DNA from: Nibrella saemangeumensis
GTDB taxonomy: Bacteria; Bacteroidota; Bacteroidia; Cytophagales; Spirosomataceae
Direction of reading: 5' to 3'
DNA: 64,000 nt
Assembly (NCBI RefSeq): GCF_039541915.1
Contig: NZ_BAABHD010000030.1
Coordinates: 186,001 to 250,000 of the forward strand
Shown: positions 52,947-61,900 of the stretch, in pieces
Layout: every line of letters begins with the position of its first letter
Position numbering within the stretch: the first letter of the stretch is position 1
Made by a program: the position numbers and the translations under genes
The notes under the pieces: generated by a model
Told to the model about the DNA's origin: nothing
Seen by the model: only the letters and a program-made list of their open reading frames with translations
Databases searched by the model: none

Positions 52947-52960
52947 ACTCGTACCGGCAT

Positions 52961-53776
52961 CTACCGGCGAATAATGTTAGCATACGTAAATACCAAAAGA
53001 GTCACACCACTGACTATAGTGGGCAACCAGGGAAAGAAGTTGCCTGCCAATAACTTCTTAGATTTCCTAGTGGCTATATATATGACATCGTTCGGCTTCA
53101 AATAATAATATGGCGAACTAAACAGGGTACGGCTACGCAGGTCTACCCGGCCAAACGTCCGCTGCCCAGCCATTTCGCGTACGACCAGCACATCTTCCCG
53201 TTGTCCAAACTGGGTCAAATCGCCCGCTAAACTAAGAGCCTCAGTTAGGGTAATTCGCTCGTTCTGCACTGTGAATACTGAAGGCTTTGCCACTTCTCCC
53301 AGCACAGAAACTTTAAAATTTAATAGCCGGACGGTTACATAAGGCTCGCGCAGGCTAGTCAGTAGTTGTTCACTTAACCTGCGTTCCAATTCGGTCGTAG
53401 TCAGGTCGACTACTTTAATCCGGCCCAGCTTGGGGAAGTTAATAGTGCCGTCTTCGCTCACCCGATAGCCAATCGGCAGGTTATTTTCTCCGCTGGTACT
53501 GCCTACAGTCAGACTGCTACCCACAAATGGGTTAAACTGCGCGTCGGCCTCCTTGCTCAGGCTAGATACATTGATGGCGATAATGTCGCCCGGTGCCAGC
53601 CGGAACACGTACTGGTCTTTAATGGCCGTGGCTACACTGTCGGCCGTAGGTGATTCCGGTTGGAAATAGGTAAAATTGTCAGTCGGGCCGCTACCGCTTC
53701 GACGGCTGGTTTGGCACGAGGCCAATATCATACCTAACAGCGCCCAAAGGCTGAGCTGGTAAATGGTTACGTTCAT
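52961..53776 (-). CDS. Polysaccharide export lipoprotein with SLBB domain (Wza-like)
   Basis: Lipoprotein signal with Cys21 (LGMILASC). Poly_export domain YVFRLAPGDIIAINVSSL, and then an SLBB region with VLGEVAKPSVFTVQNERIT. A C-terminal hydrophobic segment (FFPWLPTIVSGVTLLVFTYA) could be a membrane helix, unlike the amphipathic helix of E. coli Wza, and is usual in Bacteroidota. It forms the outer-membrane/periplasmic conduit and is the most upstream gene of the wza-wzc-wzm-wzt run. Confidence 0.93.
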   Translation of the reverse strand: MNVTIYQLSLWALLGMILASCQTSRRSGSGPTDNFTYFQPESPTADSVATAIKDQYVFRLAPGDIIAINVSSLSKEADAQFNPFVGSSLTVGSTSGENNLPIGYRVSEDGTINFPKLGRIKVVDLTTTELERRLSEQLLTSLREPYVTVRLLNFKVSVLGEVAKPSVFTVQNERITLTEALSLAGDLTQFGQREDVLVVREMAGQRTFGRVDLRSRTLFSSPYYYLKPNDVIYIATRKSKKLLAGNFFPWLPTIVSGVTLLVFTYANIIRR

Positions 53777-53843
53777 TCAGGTATTTACTATTCGTCGGCC
53801 GGTGATGGGTACGCCGGCCTGTTTCAGTACAAGTTATGTTTTA

Positions 53844-54021
53844 ACACCCCCTGCCCCCCTTAAAGGGGGGATGCTGTCGCCTGCTATAGGGGTCGGCGAA
53901 GCCTGAACATTAATTACAGAAACTTTATAATCAAAAAGTTACCTTACCTATACTCCTCCTTCAAAGGCTGTGATAAACATGCGCCAGCCCTCTCCCCCCT
54001 CAAGGGGGGACCAAGGGGGGT
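53844..54021. mobile_element. MITE-like element, copy 3 (about 178 bp, diverged)
   Basis: The left end ACACCCCCTGCCCCCCTTAA leads to a G-run and GATGCTGTCGCC. The right end CCCCCCTCAAGGGGGG then ACCAAGGGGGGT is its inverted, diverged counterpart. The core is AT-rich. The element fills the gap between the Wza-like gene and the sugar dehydrogenase gene and ends at the latter's stop codon. Confidence 0.6.
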
Positions 54022-55295
54022 CAAATCCGCAACGTCACCAGCTCCCGATCCAGCACGGATTTCAGATCATACACCACACTCTGGCTGCTTTTCTTCAGCG
54101 CTGAAATGTCAAGCTCTTTGAACTCCCGATGCGCTACGGCCAGGATAATGCCGTCGTAGCTCCCCTCCGTCAGTTGCTGACAGAGTTGGATACCAAATTC
54201 TTTTTCCACTTCAGCCGGCACCGCCCAGGGATCGTAGATCTGCACGTTGATGCCGAAGCTTGTGAGCTCGGTACAGATGTCGGCCACCTTGGTGTTCCGG
54301 ATGTCGGGGCAATTTTCCTTGAACGTAAAGCCCAGGATCAATACGTTGCTACCGTGAATATGGATGCCCTGCGACGACATTTTTTTGACCAGTTTGTTGG
54401 CCACGTGCATCGCCATATCGTCGTTCACCCGACGTCCCGACAGGATCACCTGCGGATGGTAACCCAGGCTTTGCGCCTTATGCGCCAGGTAGTAAGGGTC
54501 CACGCTGATACAGTGCCCACCCACCAGGCCGGGCTTAAAGTTCAGGAAATTCCACTTGGTGCCGGCCGCTTCCAGCACGTCCATGGTATCGATGCCCATG
54601 CGGTCGAAGATTAGAGCCAATTCGTTGACAAACGATATGTTGACGTCGCGCTGGGCGTTTTCGATGGCTTTTGCAGCCTCGGCCACTTTGATGGACGGAG
54701 CCCGGTAGGTTCCGGCTTCGATAATGGAGCCGTACAACCGGTTAATAAAATCAGCCGCTTCGGGCGTGGAGCCGGAGGTAATTTTCAGGATTTTCGTCAG
54801 CGTCCGCTCTTTATCACCGGGGTTTATTCGTTCGGGCGAGTAGCCGCAGTAGAAATCGGTATTAAAGGTCAGGCCGCTATGGCGCTCCAGAATGGGTACG
54901 CATTCTTCTTCGGTACAGCCGGGGTAAACGGTAGATTCGTAAATGACCACATCCCCTTTGGCCAGGAGTTTACCGACCATTTTGGAGGCATTACGCAGAA
55001 ATGACAGATCCGGCTGCTTGTATTTATCGACGGGCGTCGGAACGGTAATAATGTAGACGTTGCAGGCCGCCAGTTCGTCGGGATCGGCCGTAAAACAAAG
55101 GTTTTTGCTGGCCAGGAAGGTTTCCGGAGCCGTTTCGCGAGTGTGGTCGTGCCCCTGCCGGAGGTCACCCACCCGGTGGGTATCGATGTCATAACCGATC
55201 GTGGGATATTGTTTACCGAACTCAAGGGCAAGGGGCAGGCCAACATAGCCTAATCCGATAATGGCAATTTGTATATCTTTTACAAAGGTCGTCAC
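54021..55295 (-). CDS. UDP-N-acetyl-hexosamine 6-dehydrogenase (WecC/TviB type)
   Basis: NAD-binding IAIIGLGYVGLPLALEF, the motif EAAKAIENAQRDVNISFVNE, and the catalytic Cys in VGGHCISVDPYYLAHKA. The C-terminal UDP-binding domain has ILGFTFKENCPDIRNTKV. 424 residues, right for the family. The sequence is closer in pattern to TviB/WbpA/WecC than to UDP-glucose dehydrogenase. With WecB it can give UDP-ManNAcA, or it may act on UDP-GlcNAc or UDP-GalNAc. Uronic sugars would fit the linked asparagine synthase and heparinase-like genes. Confidence 0.93.
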   Translation of the reverse strand: MTTFVKDIQIAIIGLGYVGLPLALEFGKQYPTIGYDIDTHRVGDLRQGHDHTRETAPETFLASKNLCFTADPDELAACNVYIITVPTPVDKYKQPDLSFLRNASKMVGKLLAKGDVVIYESTVYPGCTEEECVPILERHSGLTFNTDFYCGYSPERINPGDKERTLTKILKITSGSTPEAADFINRLYGSIIEAGTYRAPSIKVAEAAKAIENAQRDVNISFVNELALIFDRMGIDTMDVLEAAGTKWNFLNFKPGLVGGHCISVDPYYLAHKAQSLGYHPQVILSGRRVNDDMAMHVANKLVKKMSSQGIHIHGSNVLILGFTFKENCPDIRNTKVADICTELTSFGINVQIYDPWAVPAEVEKEFGIQLCQQLTEGSYDGIILAVAHREFKELDISALKKSSQSVVYDLKSVLDRELVTLRI

Positions 55296-55465
55296 AGTGG
55301 TATATGGACAAACTACAGATTACCTGCCAGTACTAGCAGTCTACAAATCTACTAAATAGAAATTAAAGTGCAATTACTACTCTACTTGTTTGCTATACGA
55401 TTAAAGTTAGAGGCCGGCAACGCAGTTATATACAATATTTTACTATTTTCGTCACCATATGTAAT

Positions 55466-56275
55466 ATGAAGCAAGTGCTTATGAAAAAACTGTACCTGTT
55501 ACTCTTCATGAGTACCACCTTATTTACGCTTTGGACCGATTGCTTTGCGCAGCGAACTCAACCATCCTACAACACAAAGCGAAAAGAAGAAGATGTGCCG
55601 GCCAGTGTAACGGTGCGGGGTGGCGCCACCGTACTATTTGGCGACCTGAATGAACAGGCTCGGGACTGGAGTTATGGAATGGATATTAAAGTTCCAATAA
55701 CCAGGGTCATTGCGGGTCAGATAATCTTTGACCGGGGCTTTATGCAGGCTCGTGAAAGTAGCTTTTATATTTCGAAGGCTAAAGCACAGTTTGCGCAAAT
55801 TGCCCTTGCTGGTTCTATTGACTTATTACGTCTCTTCAAATTTGAAGGAACCCATTCGGTGCTGGACTTTACTACTGGCGTGGGATTAATCTACTTCCAT
55901 ACTAAGGCTTATGACATATTAACAAACAAACTTCAACGTTATACCAGTGATTCAACCAGTCACCACTCCCCCGACGGATATAAAATTACTAGCCCACCCA
56001 ATATACGGTATACCCGTGAGCTGGTTATTCCAATAGGATTGTCGTTTCATAAAGCAATGAGTGAACAAATAAGTGTTCATGGAGGAGTCAGACTTAATTT
56101 GGTACGGACTGATAAGCTTGATGCAACGATTGATAACGATAACTCTACCTATATAGATCCATTAGGAAAAAGAACGCCTAATAACGGTGGCTGGATTTAC
56201 GGCAACAAATACGAAACTAATACTAATGATAACTGGCTGCTGATTTCCGCTGGTCTGACGTATTTCTTCCGTTGA
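55466..56275 (+). CDS. Outer-membrane beta-barrel protein, short paralogue of the neighbouring OmpA-type protein
   Basis: Signal peptide (MKKLYLLLFMSTTLFTLW, cleavage after CFA) with start at 55466 or at an in-frame ATG 5 codons later. The mature part shares landmarks with the protein at 56573-58030: GGATVLFGDL against GGPTQFFGDL, and KLDATIDNDNSTYIDPLG against QLDATIGGDASSVFDPVG. It ends with an aromatic strand LTYFFR, a good C-terminal barrel signal, and has no OmpA domain. Function unknown; position at the end of the EPS locus suggests an envelope role. Confidence 0.8.
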   Translation: MKQVLMKKLYLLLFMSTTLFTLWTDCFAQRTQPSYNTKRKEEDVPASVTVRGGATVLFGDLNEQARDWSYGMDIKVPITRVIAGQIIFDRGFMQARESSFYISKAKAQFAQIALAGSIDLLRLFKFEGTHSVLDFTTGVGLIYFHTKAYDILTNKLQRYTSDSTSHHSPDGYKITSPPNIRYTRELVIPIGLSFHKAMSEQISVHGGVRLNLVRTDKLDATIDNDNSTYIDPLGKRTPNNGGWIYGNKYETNTNDNWLLISAGLTYFFR

Positions 56276-56333
56276 TGCGTCGTTCTCTTTTCTGATAGCC
56301 GAAAACAGGAGTCATCCCGAATTTAAGGGATGA

Positions 56334-56503
56334 CCAGCCCCGCCAGGGGCGAAACATCGGTAGAGAAGCCATAATCCCAGAAAGCCTAAGTAAGCCCCGG
56401 ATGGGGCGTAACATGCCGTAGGGCGGTTGTTACGCCCCATCCGGGGCTTGGTGTTGGCACGCTAATTCCCTGGTGCTACCGATGTTTCGCCCTTAGGGGC
56501 TGG
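56334..56503. repeat. Nested inverted repeat between convergent genes
   Basis: The outer arms (56334-56363 and 56476-56503) pair over about 28 bp, including GGCGAAACATCGGTAG with CTACCGATGTTTCGCC. The inner arms (56392-56412 and 56429-56449) are a perfect 21-bp inverted repeat around GCCCCGGATGGGGCGTAAC. Transcribed, it would form a long forked hairpin. It resembles intergenic REP-like elements of Bacteroidota. Confidence 0.75.
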
Positions 56504-56521
56504 CCTTGTGTCGGTACGTAC

Positions 56522-56549
56522 AAAAAAAGCCCCGCATTGCTGCGGGGCC
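56522..56549 (-). terminator. Intrinsic terminator of the OmpA-type gene
   Basis: On the minus strand the stem GCCCCGC/GCGGGGC is followed by seven T, 24 bp after the stop codon. Confidence 0.85.
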
Positions 56550-56572
56550 AGATTATTATGGCTCAATCTCGT

Positions 56573-58030
56573 TTACGGCACCAATCTTAACTCAACCCGG
56601 CGATTCTTGGTCAGACCGGGGCGGCTGGTGTCGCCCACCGGCTTGAAGGAGCCGAAGTAGTCGACGACGATGCGACTGGGGTCGTTCAGACCGGCGCGAA
56701 CCAGGTACTGCCGGACAGCCTCAACCCGGCGACGCGACAGCGCGATGTTGTAGCGGTCAGACGCCCGGCGGTCGGCATGGCCGGCCAGTTGCAGGCGGCA
56801 CTGGGTTTTGTTCATCAGCTCGACCACTTTGTTCAGCATGTCGTAGAACTCCGGCTTAATGACGTTTTTGTCGGTGTCAAACTGCACGTTGGTAAAGATC
56901 TCGGCGCAGGCTACACCCGGCAGGGCGGCACTCACGTACTTGTCGAAGTCGATGGCTTCACCGGCTCCGGAGACGATGCTGCCGGCGGGCGTATTCGGCT
57001 GACGGTCGAAGTAGTCAGACACACCGTCGTTGTCGGTATCGGTCAGCAGGCGCGGGTCAATATCTTTCGGGCGGTTGGCTTTGGCGACCGAGTCGATCTG
57101 CTCCAGCGTCAGGATTACCGGCGGCTTGATGAGCGACTTCGGATCGGTCCAGCGCAGGTGGTAGGTACCCAGCGTGGTATCGTATTCGTATTTACCGTTT
57201 ATTTTCTGCACCCGGATCGCCCGCTTGCCGAGTTTATACGTCAGCATGACCGCTCCGTAGCCGTAGCCGTCGACGTTTGAGTTACCGCGCTTCATCTCAG
57301 TGGCCGTCAGGCTGCCCCGTGGCCCCACCGGATCGAACACGCTGGAGGCATCGCCCCCGATGGTCGCATCCAGTTGTTCGGTATTGGTGCGGTTATAGCG
57401 GATGTCGAGGCCGAGGTCAAAGCGGGGGCTCAGTTCGTAGTGAACACCCAAGCCGACAGGTATAACCAGCGTGTTGCGGTTGGAGGCATTGCGAACCACC
57501 CCGTCGCCGGTATTACCGGTATACCGGCGCACCCGGCCGGTGCCCAGTTCATAAGCCGTGGATTTAAAGGACATCAGCCCGACCCCGGTATAGACGTCAA
57601 CTTTCCAGTGTTTCATTTTATTGACCCCGAAGAGCAGGCTTTTCAGGTTGACGCTGCCGGTCAGATCCCCCTGAAGGTATTCGGAGCGGAAATAGGAGAA
57701 ATACTGCCGGCGTTTCATCCCGCGCAGCGTGCCGTAACTGCCGCCCAGTTGCAGGCCAAAGAGGTGCGATAACTGTTTGCCTACCGTCAGGCCACCGAAA
57801 TAAGTACCCCGCTCACTGGCACTGTCGAAATTATTGAGACCCACCGGATAGTAATCGTATTCGCGCAGATCACCGAAGAATTGAGTCGGGCCGCCGTGGA
57901 TAGAAAGCGACCAGGTATTCATTTTAGCAGGACCTTCGTAAGATGCCTTAGGGTTGTATTGTGCATATGCCCCTGCCGAAATCAATGTACCCAATCCTAA
58001 TGCCTTTACCAGAAGGGATACTTTTTTCAT
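56573..58030 (-). CDS. OmpA family outer-membrane protein
   Basis: Signal peptide (MKKVSLLVKALGLGTLISAG, cleavage AYA-Q). An N-terminal beta-barrel domain of about 250 residues, then a linker with a calcium-type thrombospondin-3-like repeat (DTDNDGVSDYFDRQPNTPAG), then a C-terminal OmpA domain with NVQFDTDKNVIKPEF and the peptidoglycan-binding motif LAGHADRRASDRYNIALSRR. It anchors the outer membrane to the wall. Monocistronic with its own terminator. Confidence 0.93.
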   Translation of the reverse strand: MKKVSLLVKALGLGTLISAGAYAQYNPKASYEGPAKMNTWSLSIHGGPTQFFGDLREYDYYPVGLNNFDSASERGTYFGGLTVGKQLSHLFGLQLGGSYGTLRGMKRRQYFSYFRSEYLQGDLTGSVNLKSLLFGVNKMKHWKVDVYTGVGLMSFKSTAYELGTGRVRRYTGNTGDGVVRNASNRNTLVIPVGLGVHYELSPRFDLGLDIRYNRTNTEQLDATIGGDASSVFDPVGPRGSLTATEMKRGNSNVDGYGYGAVMLTYKLGKRAIRVQKINGKYEYDTTLGTYHLRWTDPKSLIKPPVILTLEQIDSVAKANRPKDIDPRLLTDTDNDGVSDYFDRQPNTPAGSIVSGAGEAIDFDKYVSAALPGVACAEIFTNVQFDTDKNVIKPEFYDMLNKVVELMNKTQCRLQLAGHADRRASDRYNIALSRRRVEAVRQYLVRAGLNDPSRIVVDYFGSFKPVGDTSRPGLTKNRRVELRLVP

Positions 58031-58240
58031 GTGTCTCAGGTTATTGTTAAACAGATAAATCGAACATCAAGTGTGAAAAGAACAGGACCAGAGATATAAA
58101 TAATCCGGTATACGGGCCGTTTATTCAGCCGTTAGCCGCAAAGCTATGTATTTTCATTAAGTTTACAAACAAGATTCCAGACCCAATGTTTGGCCCAAAT
58201 TATGAATTCTTTCTGATAGCGCAATGAACATATTATAATT

Positions 58241-59380
58241 CTATAAACGCTTCATCAGGCGGGTCGTCATGTCATTTTTCCATGAATTATAATCACCGGC
58301 CGCGATGTGTTGCCGGGCCTCCCGAACTAGCCATAAGTAGAAGGTCAGGTTGTGCAGACTGGCAATCTGAGCCCCCAGAATCTCCTCCGACCGGATCAGA
58401 TGCCGCAGGTACGCCCGGCTATACTGCGTACTGGCGTAACCACCCAGCGCGGCATCGATGGGACTGAAGTCGTTGCGCCACTTCTCATTCTTTATATTAA
58501 TGACCCCTTCGGTGGTAAACAGAATGCCGTGCCGGGCGTTGCGGGTCGGCATCACGCAATCAAACATATCGACGCCCAGCGCAATGGCTTCCAGGATGTT
58601 AGCCGGCGTACCCACGCCCATCAGGTAGCGGGGCTTGTCGGCGGGCAGGATCTCGTTCACGATGGCGATCATCTCGTACATCTGTTCGGCCGGCTCCCCC
58701 ACCGCCAGTCCGCCAATGGCGTTGCCTTCCCGGCCGTGGCTGGCGACTACTTCCGCCGACTGGCGTCGCAGATCCGTATACGTACTGCCCTGGACAATGG
58801 GAAACAGCACCTGCCGGTACCCGTAATGCCCCTGGGTCTCGTCGAAACGGGTAATGCAGCGCTGCAGCCAGCGGTGGGTCATGTCCATCGACCGGCGGGC
58901 GTAGTCGTACTCGCAGGGATAGGGCGTACACTCATCGAAGGCCATGATGATGTCGGCCCCGATGGTCCGCTGGATGTCCATCACGCCCTCTGGTGTAAAG
59001 ATGTGGGCGGAGCCGTCGATATGCGATTTAAATGTCACGCCCTCCTCTTTAATCTTCCGCGTGTTCGACAGCGAATACACCTGGTAGCCACCGCTATCGG
59101 TCAGGATAGGCCGCTGCCAGCCGTTGAAGCGGTGCAGCCCGCCGGCCTGGCTCAGGATGTCGAGACCGGGCCGCAGGTACAGGTGGTAGGTATTGCCGAG
59201 GATGATTTCGGCGTTGATGTCATGTTCCAGTTCGCGCTGGTGAACGGCTTTAACGGTACCGGCCGTGCCCACCGGCATAAAAATAGGCGTCTGTATAGGT
59301 CCATGATCGGTCGTCAGCGTACCCGTGCGGGCCTGCGACTGCGGATCAGTCTGGTGAATCGTAAACGTCATAGGTTGCAA
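58241..59380 (-). CDS. tgt: tRNA-guanine transglycosylase
   Basis: The TIM-barrel enzyme starts MQPMTFTIHQTDPQSQARTG. Active-site and zinc regions: ADIIMAFDECTPYP with the catalytic Asp, YLMGVGTPANILEAIALGVDMFDCVMPTRNARHG, and the second Asp in that stretch. The zinc site CxCxxC...H is not clearly visible: the end has YASTQYSRAYLRHLIRSEE, so CxC positions are replaced, as in some Bacteroidota Tgt. It exchanges guanine-34 for preQ1 in tRNAs with GUN anticodons, including tRNA-Asn(GUU) encoded 2.5 kb away. Confidence 0.92.
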   Translation of the reverse strand: MQPMTFTIHQTDPQSQARTGTLTTDHGPIQTPIFMPVGTAGTVKAVHQRELEHDINAEIILGNTYHLYLRPGLDILSQAGGLHRFNGWQRPILTDSGGYQVYSLSNTRKIKEEGVTFKSHIDGSAHIFTPEGVMDIQRTIGADIIMAFDECTPYPCEYDYARRSMDMTHRWLQRCITRFDETQGHYGYRQVLFPIVQGSTYTDLRRQSAEVVASHGREGNAIGGLAVGEPAEQMYEMIAIVNEILPADKPRYLMGVGTPANILEAIALGVDMFDCVMPTRNARHGILFTTEGVINIKNEKWRNDFSPIDAALGGYASTQYSRAYLRHLIRSEEILGAQIASLHNLTFYLWLVREARQHIAAGDYNSWKNDMTTRLMKRL

Positions 59381-59416
59381 AGTTACGGCGCTCCGGGTTT
59401 TTCCGGTAACTCGGGT

Positions 59417-59424
59417 TATATTTG
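59417..59424 (+). promoter_or_regulatory. -7 promoter element (TATATTTG)
   Basis: Matches TAnnTTTG, 44 bp before the GTG start of the glycosyltransferase gene at 59469 and divergent from tgt. Confidence 0.5.
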
Positions 59425-59468
59425 CGGCTTAAAACGGATAACTAACGATCTAACCTCTACGAGCTTTT

Positions 59469-60785
59469 GTGATAACGGTGGTGCTGGTACTGTGGCTGAT
59501 AGCAATCAGTATACAGCTTGTGTACATTGTGTTTATTTATTCGCGAACGGCGCTGCACCGTACCCCCGACCTTCCTGTCGGCCAGGCAGCCCAGACCGGT
59601 ACCCCGATGCTATCCGCTACCGCAGCGAATCCGCTTCTGACGACCGACGTACCGGGCAGTTCCCTCTCCGGTATAACGGCAGCCGGCCGCCCCTCATCAG
59701 GCATGACGATGTCCGGCACCGCGGTATCCGGTATGACAATGCCCGGTACGGCGGTACCCGGCACAGCGGTGCCCGGCGTTACAGTCATAGTCTGCGCTTG
59801 GAACGAACGCGAAAACCTGGAAGAACTCCTCCCCCTGCTCGACCAGCAGATTTATCCCGAATTTGAGGTGCTGGTAATGGACGACCGCTCCCGCGACGGC
59901 ACCCTGGATTACCTGGAGGAAGTTACGACCCAACTGCAACACGTCCGCTACCTCCGGATCGACCGCGAACACGAGCACGTCACGCCCAAGAAGTACGCCC
60001 TGACAATAGCCCTGAAAAAAGCCCGGCACCCCGTGGTGCTGCTGACCGACGCCGACTGCCGGCCGGCCAGTCCGCACTGGATTGCCGGCATGGCCGCTCA
60101 CCTGAGTAAGGCCGGGACCGAGATTGTGCTGGGGGTATCGCCTTACCACCACCAGCCGGGCCTGCTGAACTGGGTGATCCGGAGCGAAACCCTGTTTACG
60201 GCCGTGCAGTACCTGTCGCTGGCGCTGGCGGGCCGTCCGTATATGGGCGTGGGCCGCAACCTGATGTACCGCCGGTCGGTGTTCTTCGACAACCGGGGAT
60301 TTTACTCGCACATGCGCATTCTGGGGGGCGACGACGACCTGTTTATCAACGAAGCCGCCAACGCCCGCAACACGGCCGTCAGCCTCCACGAAGACACCTT
60401 TACCTGGTCGGCCCCGAAAGAAACCTGGCGGGAATGGCGGCACCAGAAACGCCGGCACCTAAGCGTAGGCCGGCTGTACAAGCCTGCGCACAAGCTGCGG
60501 CTCGGCCTGCTGACGGGTTCGCACGTGATGACCTGGCTGCTGGCGGGTGTCATGACCGCGCTGGTACCGTTTGTGACCCCGACCACGCTGCTCTGGGTCG
60601 CTTTGGGTCTCTTCGGCTTCCGGTTGCTGGCCTTCTGGCTGGTGGTCGGGCGGATCAGCTACCGGCTGAGCCGTACCGTTGGCTGGTACACCCTTTCGCT
60701 GATGGATGCGCTGTTATCCTTATATTATATAGTCATGGGCGTTGCCACCTTTTTCCGCCGACGCCGAAAACTTGCCTGGCGATGA
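59469..60785 (+). CDS. Membrane-bound glycosyltransferase family 2 with repeat-encoded linker
   Basis: GTG start at 59469. One N-terminal membrane helix (VVLVLWLIAISIQLVYIVFI) is followed by a linker (about residues 62-100) made of degenerate units such as SGMTMPGTAVPG. The GT-A catalytic domain follows (VTVIVCAWNERENL, LVMDDRSRDGTLDYL, TDADCRP as DxD, then QKRRHLS in place of QxxRW). Two to three membrane helices end the protein, as in processive or polyprenyl-linked GT2 enzymes. It overlaps rsmG by 4 bp (ATGA). Confidence 0.9.
   Translation: MITVVLVLWLIAISIQLVYIVFIYSRTALHRTPDLPVGQAAQTGTPMLSATAANPLLTTDVPGSSLSGITAAGRPSSGMTMSGTAVSGMTMPGTAVPGTAVPGVTVIVCAWNERENLEELLPLLDQQIYPEFEVLVMDDRSRDGTLDYLEEVTTQLQHVRYLRIDREHEHVTPKKYALTIALKKARHPVVLLTDADCRPASPHWIAGMAAHLSKAGTEIVLGVSPYHHQPGLLNWVIRSETLFTAVQYLSLALAGRPYMGVGRNLMYRRSVFFDNRGFYSHMRILGGDDDLFINEAANARNTAVSLHEDTFTWSAPKETWREWRHQKRRHLSVGRLYKPAHKLRLGLLTGSHVMTWLLAGVMTALVPFVTPTTLLWVALGLFGFRLLAFWLVVGRISYRLSRTVGWYTLSLMDALLSLYYIVMGVATFFRRRRKLAWR
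59680..59790 (+). repeat. Minisatellite within the glycosyltransferase gene
   Basis: About six degenerate units of 15-18 bp of the type GGYACSGCGGTACCCGGCAC encode the linker SGMT/PGTAV. Unit sizes are multiples of three, so copy changes keep the frame. Confidence 0.7.
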
Positions 60786-61423
60786 GTGTTGATCTGATCA
60801 AAAAATACTTTCCGAAACTGACCGCCGAACAGTACGATCGCTTTGCCGCCCTGGGAGATCTGTACCGCGAGTGGAACGCGCAGATCAATGTGGTATCGCG
60901 GCAGGACATTGAACACCTGTACGAGAAGCACATCCTGCACTCGCTGGGCATTGCGAAGCTGGTTGAGTTCCGCCCCGGCACCGAAATTCTGGACGTCGGT
61001 ACCGGTGGCGGGTTTCCGGGCATTCCGCTGGCCATTCTGTTCCCCCTCGCCGACTTCCACCTCGTCGACAGTATTGGTAAGAAGATCAAAGTTGTAAACG
61101 AAGTATCGCAGGCGCTGGGGCTGACCAACGTGAAGGCTGAGCAGGTACGGGTAGAGCACATGAACACCTCCTACGATTTTGTAGTCAGCCGGGCCGTTAC
61201 GCGGCTAAATCCCTTTCTGGGCTGGGTGCGGTACAAAATCCGGAAGGAGGGTAACAATAGCATCCCCAACGGGGTTTTGTACCTGAAAGGCGGAGACCTG
61301 GCCGAGGAACTGAGCGAGGTCAAAGACCGCTATCGCATCTACGAATTATCCGACTATTTTGACGAGCCGTTTTTTGAAACCAAGAAATTAATTTACGTCT
61401 CGGTACATAAAAGTAAGCGTTGA
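60782..61423 (+). CDS. rsmG: 16S rRNA (guanine-527 N7)-methyltransferase
   Basis: ATG at 60782 overlaps the upstream stop (ATGA). SAM motif EILDVGTGGGFPGIPLAILF, then HLVDSIGKKIKV and VVSRAVTRLN, all typical of RsmG/GidB. 213 residues. It methylates N7 of G527 in the 530 loop of 16S rRNA. Confidence 0.95.
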   Translation: MSVDLIKKYFPKLTAEQYDRFAALGDLYREWNAQINVVSRQDIEHLYEKHILHSLGIAKLVEFRPGTEILDVGTGGGFPGIPLAILFPLADFHLVDSIGKKIKVVNEVSQALGLTNVKAEQVRVEHMNTSYDFVVSRAVTRLNPFLGWVRYKIRKEGNNSIPNGVLYLKGGDLAEELSEVKDRYRIYELSDYFDEPFFETKKLIYVSVHKSKR

Positions 61424-61481
61424 TTGCCTGAAAGTATGTTTATTTGAGCTTTAGACCAGAAACATTACAACGGAAACAACC

Positions 61482-61796
61482 ATGGCAGAGGTTTTCAGAT
61501 CAAGCATGTTGAAAGACCCGGTCCGGCAGGATGTGGTCGAGTTCAACGACAAGGGTGTTACCTTTCGTGTGACCAAGCTGATCGGCGGGACTGACAACTT
61601 TGTATTCTACTCCGACATTTCCGGCGTAGAGATTGACAACGGGATGTTTTTCGCCACGATCCGGATCATTCCCAGGGCTCGTCCGGAAATTGTTATCCGA
61701 AACTTTTCCAAGGGAGACGCCCGTCGGATCAAGGAGATCATCCTGCAGAATGTACCGCACAACCGGCCCGACGCGTTTGGGAATCCCGCGCGGTAG
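61482..61796 (+). CDS. Small PH-like domain protein, unknown function
   Basis: 104 residues, mostly beta-strands with a C-terminal helix: VEFNDKGVTFRVTKLIGG, FVFYSDISGVEIDNGMFFATIRIIP, RPEIVIRNFSKGDARRIKEII. This pattern is that of bacterial PH-like (bPH) domains. No membrane helix. It follows rsmG by 58 bp and might share its transcript. Confidence 0.7.
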   Translation: MAEVFRSSMLKDPVRQDVVEFNDKGVTFRVTKLIGGTDNFVFYSDISGVEIDNGMFFATIRIIPRARPEIVIRNFSKGDARRIKEIILQNVPHNRPDAFGNPAR

Positions 61797-61900
61797 AGGT
61801 TGCTATTGACTATCACGGATTTAGTGCCGGGGAAGTAGCAGGAAGCAAAAATAAACAACATTTTTTAGCCACAGGGCTTGCGCAGAATACCATTTGGGCG

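Noticed and set aside
58352..59866. Very long plus-strand open frame (504 codons) opposite tgt
   Set aside because: It is the mirror of the GC-rich tgt gene and of the start of the next gene; the product has no domain, and tgt is certain on the other strand.
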